This document shows, in pieces, positions 1 through 8,591 of a stretch of DNA of 41,484 bases. Source of the DNA: Acidobacteriota bacterium. GTDB taxonomy: Bacteria; Acidobacteriota; Terriglobia; Acidiferrales; UBA7541. The position numbers were made by a program, and so were the translations under genes. Below the pieces are notes generated by a model. That model was not told the DNA's origin. It saw only the letters and a list, made by a program, of their open reading frames with translations, and did not search any database. The DNA lies in assembly GCA_003223315.1 (NCBI GenBank), contig QHYR01000033.1, forward strand, positions 1-41,484, in the 5' to 3' direction. The first letter of the stretch is position 1. Each line of letters starts with the position of its first letter.

Positions 1-1
1 C

Positions 2-457
2 GTGACCCCGTTTTCCGCCGCGCAGTCCACGGCCATGTGGAATCAGTGCACAGCCAAGGGCGCGGATACGGCCGTCAACGGTACGCTTTACAACGACGGC
101 TGCTACGTGAATGGCAACTCGGTCATGACTCCTCCCGCTACGGGCCACTTTGGCAACATGGGGCGGAACATCTTCCGCGACGGTGGCTTCAAGGACGTGG
201 ACTTCTCCGTATTCAAGAATTTCAAGTTTACGGAGCGGTTAGGCGCCCAGTTCCGGTTCGAGGTGTTTAACTTGCTCAATGCTGCCATCGTCGCCAATCC
301 CTACGGTGCGGCGGCTGGTGCAAATTTGGGCAGTGACCCCTCGGGGTCCTCAACATTTGGCTGCGGTTGCTCCACGCCCGACGTAGGAAACGGCAATGCG
401 CTGCTCGGTTCGGGAAGCGCCCGCGTAATGCATCTTGGGTTGAAGCTCGCGTTCTAA
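2..457 (+). CDS. TonB-dependent receptor, Oar-like, C-terminal end (5' truncated by window)
   Basis: This is the last ~150 residues of a large outer-membrane receptor; the frame is open to the left edge, so the GTG at position 2 is not a real start. The segment contains the typical end of acidobacterial Oar-like receptors: a GRNIFRDGGFKDVDFSVFKN stretch, then an ERLGAQFRFEVFNLLN strand, and a final aromatic residue (GLKLAF, stop at 455-457) as needed for barrel insertion. It aligns by eye with the end of the complete receptor at 23819-27370, which has GTFGTSSRNLFRDQGF and ends GLKLLF. Such receptors import substrates or act in envelope functions using TonB energy; the ligand cannot be told. 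A strong hairpin follows 12 bases after the stop. Confidence 0.88.
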   Translation: MTPFSAAQSTAMWNQCTAKGADTAVNGTLYNDGCYVNGNSVMTPPATGHFGNMGRNIFRDGGFKDVDFSVFKNFKFTERLGAQFRFEVFNLLNAAIVANPYGAAAGANLGSDPSGSSTFGCGCSTPDVGNGNALLGSGSARVMHLGLKLAF

Positions 458-469
458 CTCCATCCGGCA

Positions 470-498
470 GGTGCGGGGGCAGAAGGTGCCCTCGCACC
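470..498 (+). terminator. Strong hairpin downstream of the TonB receptor end
   Basis: Two 12-base arms, GGTGCGGGGGCA (470-481) and TGCCCTCGCACC (487-498), pair with one G-T wobble around a 5-base loop. It begins 12 bases after the stop codon. There is no T-run after it, so it may be a non-canonical terminator or an mRNA 3'-end stabiliser. Confidence 0.5.
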
Positions 499-573
499 AG
501 CCGCTGATATAGAAAAGATTCCTCCCTTTGGCCGGGGGCCTAAAGCAGCCCAGAAAGATTGGGGTAAAGCCAA

Positions 574-954
574 ATGGCCAAACACCGCGTAAAAGAAGAA
601 AAACTCCTGAGAATCCGCCTCGGCTCACGCTACGTCGGCTTAGACCTCGGCCAATTTTATTGGGAGTGCCTGAAACTGGCGGCTGCTTCGGAAGAGCTAA
701 CGGAGACAGACATCCTGCGCCGCGTCATAAGAACGTGGAGCGAGACGCTACCACCTGCGATTCAGGAGAAGGCCCGGGCTGAGACCACCCGAGTGGAAGC
801 TTGGAAAGCCCAGGAACTACGCGCCCGACAGGATGCCAAACTCCAGGCTAAACAGGCCAGGTTAAGTACACGTCGAGCCAAATTACGGGGAAAAGGACCT
901 GCAAAGGCTCAAGGACCATTTCTCCGGCGCCGAGAAAGAATTGAAGCCAGCTGA
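574..954 (+). CDS. Small basic hypothetical protein (possible RHH-like)
   Basis: An ORF of 126 aa that I do not recognise as a named family. The first ~60 residues read like a folded domain: a possible strand (LLRIRLGSRYVGLDL), a helix (FYWECLKLAAASE) and a second helix (LTETDILRRVIRTWSE). That is a layout reminiscent of ribbon-helix-helix DNA-binding proteins, but this is only a resemblance. The rest is Arg/Lys/Gln/Ala-rich and likely a charged helix. GGGGT lies 11 bases before the ATG. Downstream (866-1117) the other two plus frames also carry protein-like stretches, such as KDLQRLKDHFSGAEKEL and then QETIGEYLGVLDLISHSTKR. The C-terminal part may therefore be frameshifted and the locus a decaying gene. 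Confidence 0.4.
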   Translation: MAKHRVKEEKLLRIRLGSRYVGLDLGQFYWECLKLAAASEELTETDILRRVIRTWSETLPPAIQEKARAETTRVEAWKAQELRARQDAKLQAKQARLSTRRAKLRGKGPAKAQGPFLRRRERIEAS

Positions 955-1117
955 GTCTCAATACGAGCTACGCGGGCGCTCATCTGGATATTTTTACACC
1001 AGACGGGGCGGCAAGAAACCATCGGGGAGTACCTCGGCGTGCTGGACCTAATCTCCCACTCTACAAAAAGAATGGTTAAACAGACGGCGAATCCGCCAGC
1101 GCCTTGGTCTATTTACA

Positions 1118-2236
1118 TCACTTTGATTGCGAAATCGGGACTCCCGCGGGAGTCTTAGCCTTGTCGGCGGCGGCCTTCTCCGCGAGGCGAGCGCCCGCCA
1201 GGATCTGAATGGCGTCGTTGTTGCTCTCGCTGCACGCGTACTCCCACAGCGGCCCCGCGACCGTGCTCAAGGGAACGATCGCCGTCCAGGGTTTCGTCCA
1301 TGTAGACGGATCGTCAACCGTGAATTTGTATTCGATCGTTTCCGCGTCTATGCGCGTGAAGTATTCGGTAATTTTCAAGGTCGCGGCATCGGAGTTGCGA
1401 TAGGCATTCTCGGGACGGAAATTGGTGGTCTCCACGACCAGCGTGTTGCCTTCCCAACGGCCGCGCCCATCACCATGCCACTGGTGGATGTTTGCTGAAG
1501 GATGGGGCTGCCGGTCCAGAGGAATAATGCGCAGCTCGAATCCGTACTCGGTTTGAATGGCCACGGATCCGGGACTCTGCACGATCATCAATCCACTATT
1601 GTATCCACCGGGAATGATGGGCGGTCCACCATGCTCGGCAACGCAAGTCACGCCGACACCCAAATCCTTGGCTACATCGGCGTGCACCACGCCCTGCCAA
1701 TTCCCCTCTTCGGCCACGAAGTAACCCTGCGCAGCCTTGCGCCTGACCTCACCCGCGGGAGTCAGTGGCGGAATTCTGCCATCCGGTGGATCTACCACCA
1801 GCGACGTTCGATGGTTCGGTCTGACCCCGTTTTGCCACGGGCTAAGCCCGTAGGTTTTGAAGTCATAATCGGCGGAAGTGGGATCGTTCTCTGCGTCGCC
1901 GGTGCCCGCAGCGCCGTCAAACGAACCCTTCACACCCGCATTGAAGGCGTCCTGCGTTTCCTTGTCGGTTAAAAACTCCCGGTTTCCGTACTTGGCGGGG
2001 CGTTCCATGGGCGTAAAGCTTAGGCTCGTCCAATATCCCTGCAAATCCGGCTGGCCGTCCGGCGTCCGGGGCATGACCCAAGACTTCTTACTTGTCGTCG
2101 CCTTTGTGTCCGTCTTGGTAGCGGTCTTCGTGCTTGCGCCCGATTGTGCCTGGGCCGTAGTAAATGTCGGGGCCCACAGGACCGCCGCCATCACCACCGC
2201 CAAAGCGCTCAATGAGAACCAAAACCGATTTCTCAT
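1118..2236 (-). CDS. Secreted acidobacterial hypothetical protein, large cassette family (372 aa)
   Basis: An exported protein with a clear signal peptide (Arg/Asn start, hydrophobic core of ~18 residues, then TTAQAQS). It belongs to a family seen five times in this window. Family signature seen here: TPDGQPDLQGYW soon after the signal, a middle block around VVETTNFRPENAY, a VDDPSTWTKPW block (the family's 'DP-x-x-Y/W-T-x-PW'), and a C-terminal Cys in YACSESNNDA. It is the longest and most diverged of the five, and its first family Cys lies in GVTCVAEHGG. It is the third gene of a minus-strand group, 79 bases after the 273-aa paralogue. The catalytic function is unknown; members are usually annotated as hypothetical proteins. 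Envelope location is inferred from the signal peptide. Confidence 0.85.
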   Translation of the reverse strand: MRNRFWFSLSALAVVMAAVLWAPTFTTAQAQSGASTKTATKTDTKATTSKKSWVMPRTPDGQPDLQGYWTSLSFTPMERPAKYGNREFLTDKETQDAFNAGVKGSFDGAAGTGDAENDPTSADYDFKTYGLSPWQNGVRPNHRTSLVVDPPDGRIPPLTPAGEVRRKAAQGYFVAEEGNWQGVVHADVAKDLGVGVTCVAEHGGPPIIPGGYNSGLMIVQSPGSVAIQTEYGFELRIIPLDRQPHPSANIHQWHGDGRGRWEGNTLVVETTNFRPENAYRNSDAATLKITEYFTRIDAETIEYKFTVDDPSTWTKPWTAIVPLSTVAGPLWEYACSESNNDAIQILAGARLAEKAAADKAKTPAGVPISQSK

Positions 2237-2315
2237 TTTGGACCTCCTTCGCTTTTCTACTTGCTGGAGCCCTTGAGAGTAGCCATAAAAATCAGCACGT
2301 CCGATTACCTAGATT

Positions 2316-3137
2316 TTACTCTTTCGCGGGTCTCCCTTTGCCGAGAACATGAGCGACGTCCTGGTTATTCTCGCTACAGAAGTACTCCATGATTTCGGTG
2401 TTCTGAAGCAAGGGTGAGTTCCCGTACATCGTGAACGGCCGGGTGTAAGCGCCGGGGTCGTCAATGGTGACCTCGTATGCGAGGTGCGCAGCATCAGGAC
2501 GCAGGTAGCGCTCGATTATGTGCAGCTTTTCGGTATGCGGGTGGCCGATGCCATCAAACCAAAACTTGTCGTTGAATCCCACCGTGTCTACGACCAGCGT
2601 GTCTCCCTGCCAAGTACCCCTAGAATCGCCGAACCAGGTGGGATCCAGATCTTTGGGATGGCTACTGCCGTCCACGAAGATTTGCCGATAGGTATGCATG
2701 TTCCCTTCGATCAGGAACACGATCAGCTTGGGGGTCTGGATGATCTTGAACGGAAACGGAGTCTGACGGGGAATGCCTGCGGGCAAGCAACTCGCTTCCG
2801 GGTCGTCTTTCGACAGCCGCTCTCGCGAGACCTTGACGGCCCAGGGCTGCAAGGGAAGTTTCTCGCCCGATTTGAGGGCGTTTGAAATATCGCCCATAAA
2901 GTTGGGCTCCGGCCCCCAAATTCCAGACAGGTCTGGCTTGCCATCGGCGGTGCGCGGCGCTGCTCCAGAGGCCTTCGACTTGAGGCGTTCCAGGCTGCGC
3001 ATGGGCACGCCTCCGCCTGCGGGATTAACCCCTGGCGGTTCGGGCTGACCCTGCGCGGACAGGGGAGTCGCGGAGACGGCCAAAAGGGCCGCCAAGAAGA
3101 GCGCAGTCAGGATAGAGCAAACAAGGTTCCTTCTCAT
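2316..3137 (-). CDS. Secreted acidobacterial hypothetical protein, large cassette family (273 aa)
   Basis: An exported protein with a signal peptide of ~29 residues ending SATPLSAQG. Family motifs: TADGKPDLSGIWG at ~63-75, the first conserved Cys at 117 in SCLPAGIP, FVDGSSHPKDLDPTWFGDS, a GDTLVVDTVGF strand, FDGIGHPHTEKL, VTIDDPGAYTRPF, and the second conserved Cys in YFCSENNQD near the C-terminus. The ATG overlaps the stop of the upstream DUF6152 gene (ATGA, 3134-3137), so the two are translationally coupled and belong to one operon. The ATG at 3137 fits the signal peptide. No enzyme motif is recognisable; a binding or unknown enzymatic role in the envelope is possible. Confidence 0.88.
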   Translation of the reverse strand: MRRNLVCSILTALFLAALLAVSATPLSAQGQPEPPGVNPAGGGVPMRSLERLKSKASGAAPRTADGKPDLSGIWGPEPNFMGDISNALKSGEKLPLQPWAVKVSRERLSKDDPEASCLPAGIPRQTPFPFKIIQTPKLIVFLIEGNMHTYRQIFVDGSSHPKDLDPTWFGDSRGTWQGDTLVVDTVGFNDKFWFDGIGHPHTEKLHIIERYLRPDAAHLAYEVTIDDPGAYTRPFTMYGNSPLLQNTEIMEYFCSENNQDVAHVLGKGRPAKE

Positions 3138-3541
3138 TGCACGCCTCCTTGCTCGGCCGCTATTCCGGCAACCATCTTCCGGCCGTCGGCCAGCGTAACC
3201 GTTCTGGCATTGGCCATTTTGGCGCCGTCTTTAGCAGGAGCGACGAACACGCTGACCTGATCGCCCACTTTGAGAATATCCCTGGTCCAGCCCAGCCGCC
3301 GAAGCGCGTTGGGGCTGGCGAGTTCCAGGTTCCAATTGGTCACATTTCCGCCCTTGTCCTTTACATCAACATAAAAGCGGGCGTGAGGATTGGTCCACTC
3401 GACTTTGGTCACCACGCCGTTCAGCGTGGTCGATTTGCTGGCATCGTACTGGGCTACGAACGCGTGATGCGCAACCGCCGGGAGCACCGCGACGAGCAAG
3501 CCGATACCGCCAACCAGCACACGTAACTTACTTTTTCTCAT
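3134..3541 (-). CDS. DUF6152 family exported protein (cassette A)
   Basis: A 135-aa protein with a signal peptide (MRKSKLRVLVGG...LPAVA) whose predicted cleavage leaves His-His as the mature N-terminus (AVA|HHAF). The mature part has the family pattern YDASKSTTLNGVVTKVEW, NPHARFYVDVKDKGG, a LGWTRDIL block and KVGDQVSVFV, suggesting a small beta-barrel of about 110 residues. The family is known only as a domain of unknown function. It is the first gene of the operon and overlaps the next gene by four bases. The AHH arrangement is shared with the two other DUF6152 proteins here (11312-11692 and 23255-23656), which makes a metal-binding role worth testing; that is inference. Confidence 0.88.
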   Translation of the reverse strand: MRKSKLRVLVGGIGLLVAVLPAVAHHAFVAQYDASKSTTLNGVVTKVEWTNPHARFYVDVKDKGGNVTNWNLELASPNALRRLGWTRDILKVGDQVSVFVAPAKDGAKMANARTVTLADGRKMVAGIAAEQGGVQ

Positions 3542-3674
3542 GGCACGCCTCCGGCCTCAGATTAGATCAAAGCAGAAGCTTCAGCGCGAATTGGATTTGC
3601 CGAGGTTCTTCTTGATCTAGAAAATTACTCCGGGACTTCGATCTTTGATTCTCGGGGCCCACTCTTGTACAGCT

Positions 3675-3703
3675 TGTTTACGATTTTTAGGCTCAGTTGT
3701 CAA
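3675..3703 (-). promoter_or_regulatory. Candidate sigma70 promoter for the cassette A operon
   Basis: On the minus strand a perfect TTGACA (3703-3698) is followed, after 17 bases, by TAAACA (3680-3675), a weak -10. It lies ~135 bases upstream of the DUF6152 start in the 338-base gap 3542-3879. Nothing else convincing was seen in that gap. Confidence 0.35.
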
Positions 3704-3879
3704 CAATTTTGCCCGGCCTGTCCTTCCAAGAGAGTTACAGAATTCAGCAGACCGCCCGCTGGACGTTGTAGCGCGCACTTTCTAGCTTGATATGGTTGTG
3801 TTCGATGCTTACCAGCCGGCCTTTACCTCGGCGCGAGTACCTGAGCCGTCAACGTGGTTCGTGGCGGACACGAGCCAGG

Positions 3880-5112
3880 CTACTTTTTGCCTTTCGGCCA
3901 CAATGCGCCTTGGTCCTCTTTTGTGACTGGCCCGAGACCTTTGTAAACGAATTTCTGCACGCGCTGTCCGTGATAGGTCTCCGTGGTGAAGATATTGCCT
4001 TTCGAATCGGTGGCGATGCTGTGCACGCCATAAAATTCGCCCGGCTGGCGTCCGCCCTCGCCGAAGGTAGTGAGAACTTGAAGCGTATCGCGCAAAATGA
4101 TGTGCACCCTGTCGTTCTCACCGTCGGCAAGATAGATATAGGTCTGCTGAGGATCCTTCGAGAAGGCGATATCCCAGGCCGACCCGGAACCGAGCGTCCT
4201 TTTCTCGATGAATGCTTCCTTCACGAACGTGCCATCGGTCTTGAACACCTGAATGCGGTCGTTGGCGCGGTCGCAGACGTACAACAAGCGGTCGTTCGAG
4301 AGTTCAGTGCAGTGCACGGGATTGCGGAACTGCTGCGCGGGTGGCGCGTCCGGGTTGTAAGCGCCCAGGTCGGTGTCCTCGGGTTTATGGCCGTAGGCGC
4401 CCCAATGGCGCTTGTACGTGCCGGTCTCCGCGTCGTACACGATCACACGATGGTTGCCGTAACCATCGGCGACGTAGACTTCGTTGGTCGCCTTGTCGAT
4501 AAATGTCTTCGCAGGCAATCGGAGGTTCTCCACGTCGTTGCTGCCTTTGCTCTTGTTCGGATGACCGATTTGCATCAGGAACGTGCCGTCCTGCGTGAAC
4601 TTCAGGACCATGTTGTCGTTGAAGCTGCCTCCTCCGGCGACCTGCGTCTCGTCGCCGCCACCTTGCGCGCCCCGGCCGTTGCCGCCAATCCACACGTTGC
4701 CCTTATAGTCGACCGTGATTCCGTGGTTTGAGCTTGGCCAATCATAACCTTTGCCAGGGCCGCCCCAGTGCCCGATGAGATTTCCTGCCTGATCGAACTC
4801 TAGAACGGGTGGCGCCGCAGCACAGCACTGCGCGATGGGTGGGTTCGTGGTGGCGTGCAGTTCACCGCGTTCCAACGAGCCTTGCCGATGAATGATCCAG
4901 ATGTGGTCCTGGCCGTCGACCGAAACTCCGATGGTCATACCGAGGAGCCAGTGGTTCGGCAAGGGCTTGGGCCAGAGCGGGTCCACTTCAAACATCGGCG
5001 CCTGAAGTCCGGCGGCCTCAACAGCGGCTCTCTTCTCTAATACAGAGGATCCGATCCCGAGCAGGCCGATGATCACGAGAAAAGTTGCGCCCTTATAGAG
5101 ATCGCGCCTCAT
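3880..5112 (-). CDS. NHL-repeat type beta-propeller, exported
   Basis: A 410-aa protein with an N-terminal hydrophobic segment (ATFLVIIGLLGIGSSVL) acting as a signal peptide or anchor. NHL-like blades follow: GVSVDGQDHIWIIHRQG, GNLIGHWGGPG, HGITVDYKGNVWIGGNG, NEVYVADGYGNHRVIVYD, DRLLYVCDRANDRIQVF, HSIATDSKGNIFTTETYHG. The repeated GN/DR-RIQVF pattern is typical of six-bladed NHL propellers related to peptidyl-alpha-hydroxyglycine lyase-like proteins; activity is unknown. The frame has an ATG at 5133, but the ATG at 5112 is preceded by GGAGGAGGAAAGG, so I take 5112. A candidate promoter (TTGACT, 17 bases, AATAAG) lies in 5113-5274 on the same strand but is weak. It may bind a ligand or partner in the periplasm. 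Confidence 0.85.
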   Translation of the reverse strand: MRRDLYKGATFLVIIGLLGIGSSVLEKRAAVEAAGLQAPMFEVDPLWPKPLPNHWLLGMTIGVSVDGQDHIWIIHRQGSLERGELHATTNPPIAQCCAAAPPVLEFDQAGNLIGHWGGPGKGYDWPSSNHGITVDYKGNVWIGGNGRGAQGGGDETQVAGGGSFNDNMVLKFTQDGTFLMQIGHPNKSKGSNDVENLRLPAKTFIDKATNEVYVADGYGNHRVIVYDAETGTYKRHWGAYGHKPEDTDLGAYNPDAPPAQQFRNPVHCTELSNDRLLYVCDRANDRIQVFKTDGTFVKEAFIEKRTLGSGSAWDIAFSKDPQQTYIYLADGENDRVHIILRDTLQVLTTFGEGGRQPGEFYGVHSIATDSKGNIFTTETYHGQRVQKFVYKGLGPVTKEDQGALWPKGKK

Positions 5113-5274
5113 ACCTTTCCTCCTCCATTTCACTTGCAGCTACCTTTTCACCACACTTTGGATTCGAAATGCCGCAGCCAATTTTGCGGAGCCAACGCGC
5201 GCCACTATACACGATTGAATGGACCACGGTGCCTTATTTTCGCTTCCCACTGGCTAGTCAAGTATATTATTGCC

Positions 5275-5667
5275 CTAATTTACTGTGGTATGCGGCTCCG
5301 CCAGCACAAAAGGCGCAATCTCGATGTCAAAATGCTCCTCACGCTCGTTAATCATCTGGTAGGTGCCGTGCATCGAGCCGAAGGGTACCGTCAGCGGGCA
5401 ACCTGAGGTGTACTCAAAGCTCTGGCCCGAAGCCAGGATCGGTTGATTCCCGACGACGCCCGGACCTCGAACCTCCTGCACCTTTCCCATCGCGTCGGTA
5501 ATCACCCAATGGCGACTGATGAGCTGTACCGTGTCCGCACCTTCATTCGTAATGCGCACGGTGTAGAGAAAGAACCACTGGTTCTGATGAGGACTAGAGC
5601 GGCCCGGATCATATTCGGCTTTGACTTGGACCCGGATATTTCTTGTGGTGGCCTCGGATGAAGACAT
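5275..5667 (-). CDS. apaG: ApaG domain protein
   Basis: A 130-aa protein covering the whole ApaG family length (~125 aa). Diagnostic segments are IRVQVKAEYDPGRSSP, FFLYTVRITNEGADTVQLIS, RHWVITDAMGKVQEVRGPGV, a GQSFEYTSGCPLTVPFGSM block and GTYQMI near the end. ApaG is a small immunoglobulin/fibronectin-like beta-sandwich; in enterobacteria it is linked to Co2+/Mg2+ handling and lies by apaH, but its molecular role is uncertain, and apaH is absent here. It lies 180 bases downstream of the UbiD gene on the same strand. A TTATACT-like -10 appears in the gap, so it could have its own promoter. Confidence 0.93.
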   Translation of the reverse strand: MSSSEATTRNIRVQVKAEYDPGRSSPHQNQWFFLYTVRITNEGADTVQLISRHWVITDAMGKVQEVRGPGVVGNQPILASGQSFEYTSGCPLTVPFGSMHGTYQMINEREEHFDIEIAPFVLAEPHTTVN

Positions 5668-5847
5668 TCGATTAACCGTCGTATTGGGCTAAATCTTCAC
5701 CGAGTATAATCAGGCCATAATTACACGTCGAGAAACAGTTTGCTGGTGCTATCGCTTTGCTGCCCGAATTGGCCGCTGCAGATGCCCAGACGCGCAACGG
5801 AATACGCGCAGCAATCCGCCGCCGGGCACCGCGGCCCTCATTTCTGT

Positions 5848-7275
5848 TCAGGGCCACCGAAGTTCTCGAATCCCGTAGTGGGCCCAATTTGTGGCGACTT
5901 TCTCCAAGTGCTCCGTGGGCGGCACAGCAGGCGGGGGATAAGGGAATTTACGGGTGGCGTCGATACCGATCTTGGAACTCACCTGCTCCGAGGGAGCCAC
6001 TTTCTTGCCCTCTTTCAGGGGTTGCGAAGGATCCAGTGCCATGGGGTCTGTGTTTCGCATGATATGGATATCTTCAGCCGGCTGCATGCGAAAGCTGAGT
6101 GCCCACTCAACCTGAAAGGGATCGCGGATGTCGATGTCTTCATCCATTACGATCGTAATCTTACCGACTCCGATAGCTAACGACCACGCACCCATCATGG
6201 CCTTGAGTGGCTGAAACCGATTCTGCTTGCGCATGGAAATCAACAAAATGGCCGTGGCGCCGCTGCTTTCCGTAATGCATACATCGTGTACGGGAAGGCC
6301 CAAATTATTCTTGAGGTGGCGGCGAACTTCCATCTCGCGGCCAAAGCTCTTGATACAGCTTGACTCGCTGGGAGGCATCTGACTGAGAAAAGCCTGATAG
6401 ATCGGGTTGTGCCGGTGCGTGATGCAGGTGACCTCAAACACCGGATGGATTCCGCCTTCTCCCATGTAGCCGGCATATTCGCCAAAAGGTCCTTCTCGTT
6501 CTCGAGCCTGAAACGGAATCTTGCCTTCCACCACGATTTCCGCCGTAGCGGGAACCTCCAGATCCACAGTAAGGCAGCGGACCACATCGACGGGCTCGCC
6601 GCGGATGGCTCCCGCTGCGGCCAATTCGTCCACGCCATAAGGAAAGGGACTCACGGCGGTTAGGCCGATTACCGGATCAGTGCCGAACACGATGGCTGCT
6701 TCGGTGGCGCAGCCGCGGCATTCATTTTTTCGGATGTGCTGGTTCATGTTGCGCGGCGGGTAAATCATGAGCCCTGTTTTTCGGGGCCCTTTAACTTGCA
6801 CCCGATAAACGCCCACGTTGGGGATTCGAGTTTCCGGATCGCGCGAGATAACAAACGGAGAGGTGTGGTAGGGGCCGGGGTCCTGCCCCACTGTCCATAC
6901 CGCGGCAGGCAGCGTCTCGATATTGGCCTCATCTCCCATATGAACTACATCCTGGCATGGCCCGCTCTTTACCAGCCGAGGGGGCAGGGGATTCTTGCTT
7001 CGTTCCCACTTTTCCCAGACGCCATCGAGGTCCGTTTCTAGGGCCGTAGCGTAAATCCGCCGGGAACCACCCAAGATTCCGACGACGAAGGGCATGGCGC
7101 TCCCCTTGATTCTGTCGAACATCAGCGCGGGACGCCGTTGCTCTGGGATGGTCCGAAACGTATGCCGGCAAACCGCGCTGATTTCCCAATCTTTGTCAAC
7201 CTCGGCGGTGACGTGGCAAAGGAGCCCTCTTTCCTCCAAAACCTGTAGATATTCTCGAAGATCGCGATACGGCAT
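5848..7275 (-). CDS. UbiD family decarboxylase
   Basis: A 475-aa enzyme of the prenylated-FMN-dependent (de)carboxylase family, close to the usual 450-500 aa. Visible landmarks are the N-terminal YRDLREYLQVLEERG, the NVGVYRVQVKGPRKTG segment carrying the active-site Arg region, EREGPFGEYAGYMGEGG carrying the conserved Glu residues, and VMDEDIDIRDPFQVEWAL near the C-terminus. The open frame extends to 7365, but the ATG at 7275 has GGAGGGGG just upstream and matches family N-termini, so it is the start. UbiD enzymes act on aromatic or unsaturated acids with cofactor made by UbiX; no ubiX is in the window. The substrate cannot be read from sequence; neighbours give no pathway, though a CMD-like gene lies 11 kb away. 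Confidence 0.93.
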   Translation of the reverse strand: MPYRDLREYLQVLEERGLLCHVTAEVDKDWEISAVCRHTFRTIPEQRRPALMFDRIKGSAMPFVVGILGGSRRIYATALETDLDGVWEKWERSKNPLPPRLVKSGPCQDVVHMGDEANIETLPAAVWTVGQDPGPYHTSPFVISRDPETRIPNVGVYRVQVKGPRKTGLMIYPPRNMNQHIRKNECRGCATEAAIVFGTDPVIGLTAVSPFPYGVDELAAAGAIRGEPVDVVRCLTVDLEVPATAEIVVEGKIPFQAREREGPFGEYAGYMGEGGIHPVFEVTCITHRHNPIYQAFLSQMPPSESSCIKSFGREMEVRRHLKNNLGLPVHDVCITESSGATAILLISMRKQNRFQPLKAMMGAWSLAIGVGKITIVMDEDIDIRDPFQVEWALSFRMQPAEDIHIMRNTDPMALDPSQPLKEGKKVAPSEQVSSKIGIDATRKFPYPPPAVPPTEHLEKVATNWAHYGIRELRWP

Positions 7276-7485
7276 TCGTAACCCCCTCCTCGCCTGCGAC
7301 CGCAGCGCCAGTCCGATCCATGTTCGCAAAGCGCCGCCGGAGGCGGGAGGCTGCTTTTTTACCACACGCTCTCTCGAATTGAATAGCGCGGAATCGCTTG
7401 GCCTGTAGAAGAAGCCATGAAGCAGGCGGGCACTTTGAAAACCCGAACTTGGTCGCGGCCAATCGATGAGCCCACGAAGATTCGG

Positions 7486-7782
7486 CTACCCGCCGAGTCT
7501 GCTGCGCACTCTCTGCCGCAGTGCCACCTCGCTTGGCTTGCCGCCGGTTCGTTTGAGCCAATCTTCCAGCTCGGCCAGCTTGATGTTGTAGAACGTCGAC
7601 TCGCAGACCTCAACATGCAACGTCCCGGTGTCCAACGACGCTTCACGGCTCCATTCGCTGCGTCGGAATTGCTGCAGCGCAAGTGCCCCGGCTTCATACA
7701 GGCTTCCCGCTGTTACCTCCGCGACGTGCTCGACGCCGTCATCGTCTCGGAAGCTCACGACGCATCTGCGTGGCTGGCCCAC
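7486..7782 (-). CDS. Small conserved-looking hypothetical protein
   Basis: A 98-aa protein with no signal peptide or membrane segment. It starts RRCVVSFRDDDGVEHVAEV, then SLYEAGALALQQFRRSEW, and ends with a basic helix (ALRQRVRSRLGG). The alternating hydrophobic strands followed by a helix read like a real compact alpha/beta fold. The flanking frames are shorter or arginine-rich shadows. I do not recognise a named family. It sits between the UbiD gene and the REC-PilZ gene on the same strand, with gaps of 210 and 143 bases, so it is probably transcribed singly. Confidence 0.65.
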   Translation of the reverse strand: MGQPRRCVVSFRDDDGVEHVAEVTAGSLYEAGALALQQFRRSEWSREASLDTGTLHVEVCESTFYNIKLAELEDWLKRTGGKPSEVALRQRVRSRLGG

Positions 7783-7925
7783 GGCGGGAGCATACCATAG
7801 ATCTTCGCCTTCTATTCGCCCTGGCGCTGTGATTCTTTGAGAAGGCTTATACCGGGCTGGAGCCGAGATAGCCCTTGTTGTCGTTCAGGTTCCTTCCTGC
7901 CTGCTAGAAATTAGAAGTCTGGGCC

Positions 7926-8591
7926 TCAGAAGATCCATTCGCGAGGCTCTCCTAGAAACTCGAATCCGCACATCTGTTCCGGTGTTCCAGGCGACTTGAC
8001 CCAGGCGAGTCGGGCCTCTCCGGTAAATCGGTGGGCCTCCGGCATCCACAAGAAGACCTCAACCACCGCATTGCGGCCCAACGGAACGTTGAGGCCGCAA
8101 GCAAAGCCACGGCGAGAGACGTTTTCAGTAAAGGTGAGAAATTCAAAAGGGTTCTCCTTGGTGTCTCTTCCGCGTAGCTTTAAACCTACCCTCAGCCTGA
8201 CACGCGCTTCTCTTCGGCGATTTTCGCGGTCCTTGCTCACAACAGCGGCCAGGCGCGCCTGCAACGAATCAAAATCAATCGGCTTCTCAAAGTAACCTCG
8301 TGCGCCAAGCGCATCGCAGAAATCCTTATAAATGGCTTTGGGAGCTCCGGAGATCACAAAGACGGGAATGAGCTGGGTGAAACTCAGGCCCGCGAGCGTC
8401 TGACAAACCTCAAAGCCGGTGTGCGCAGGCATCATCAAGTCCACGAGGATGGCATCCGGTTTGCGCTGGAGCGCGAGGATCAAACCCTCTTCCGGCGATG
8501 CCGTGTCTATAATTTCGTAAGCGTCTTTCAGGCGAAAGCGAAGCATCCTGCGGATTGCTTCGTCGTCATCGATAATCAGAAGCCGTGCCAT
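7926..8591 (-). CDS. Response regulator: REC domain fused to PilZ domain
   Basis: A 221-aa protein. Residues 1-120 are a complete receiver: acidic residues D8-D10, phospho-acceptor D51 (ILVDLMMP), S81 and K103 (FEKP). Residues 122-221 are PilZ-like: an R126-x3-R130 motif (RREAR), then ENVSRRGFACGL in the place of the D/N-x-S-x-x-G motif, and a C-terminal GFEFLGE strand. PilZ domains often bind cyclic-di-GMP, so this is probably a cytoplasmic regulator joining a histidine-kinase input to c-di-GMP sensing. No kinase gene is adjacent. The N of NVS replaces the usual Asp, which many functional PilZ domains tolerate. Confidence 0.9.
   Translation of the reverse strand: MARLLIIDDDEAIRRMLRFRLKDAYEIIDTASPEEGLILALQRKPDAILVDLMMPAHTGFEVCQTLAGLSFTQLIPVFVISGAPKAIYKDFCDALGARGYFEKPIDFDSLQARLAAVVSKDRENRRREARVRLRVGLKLRGRDTKENPFEFLTFTENVSRRGFACGLNVPLGRNAVVEVFLWMPEAHRFTGEARLAWVKSPGTPEQMCGFEFLGEPREWIF

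Noticed and set aside
3787-4731. Plus-strand frame of 314 codons
   Set aside because: Antisense to the NHL propeller; its translation has no recognisable fold.
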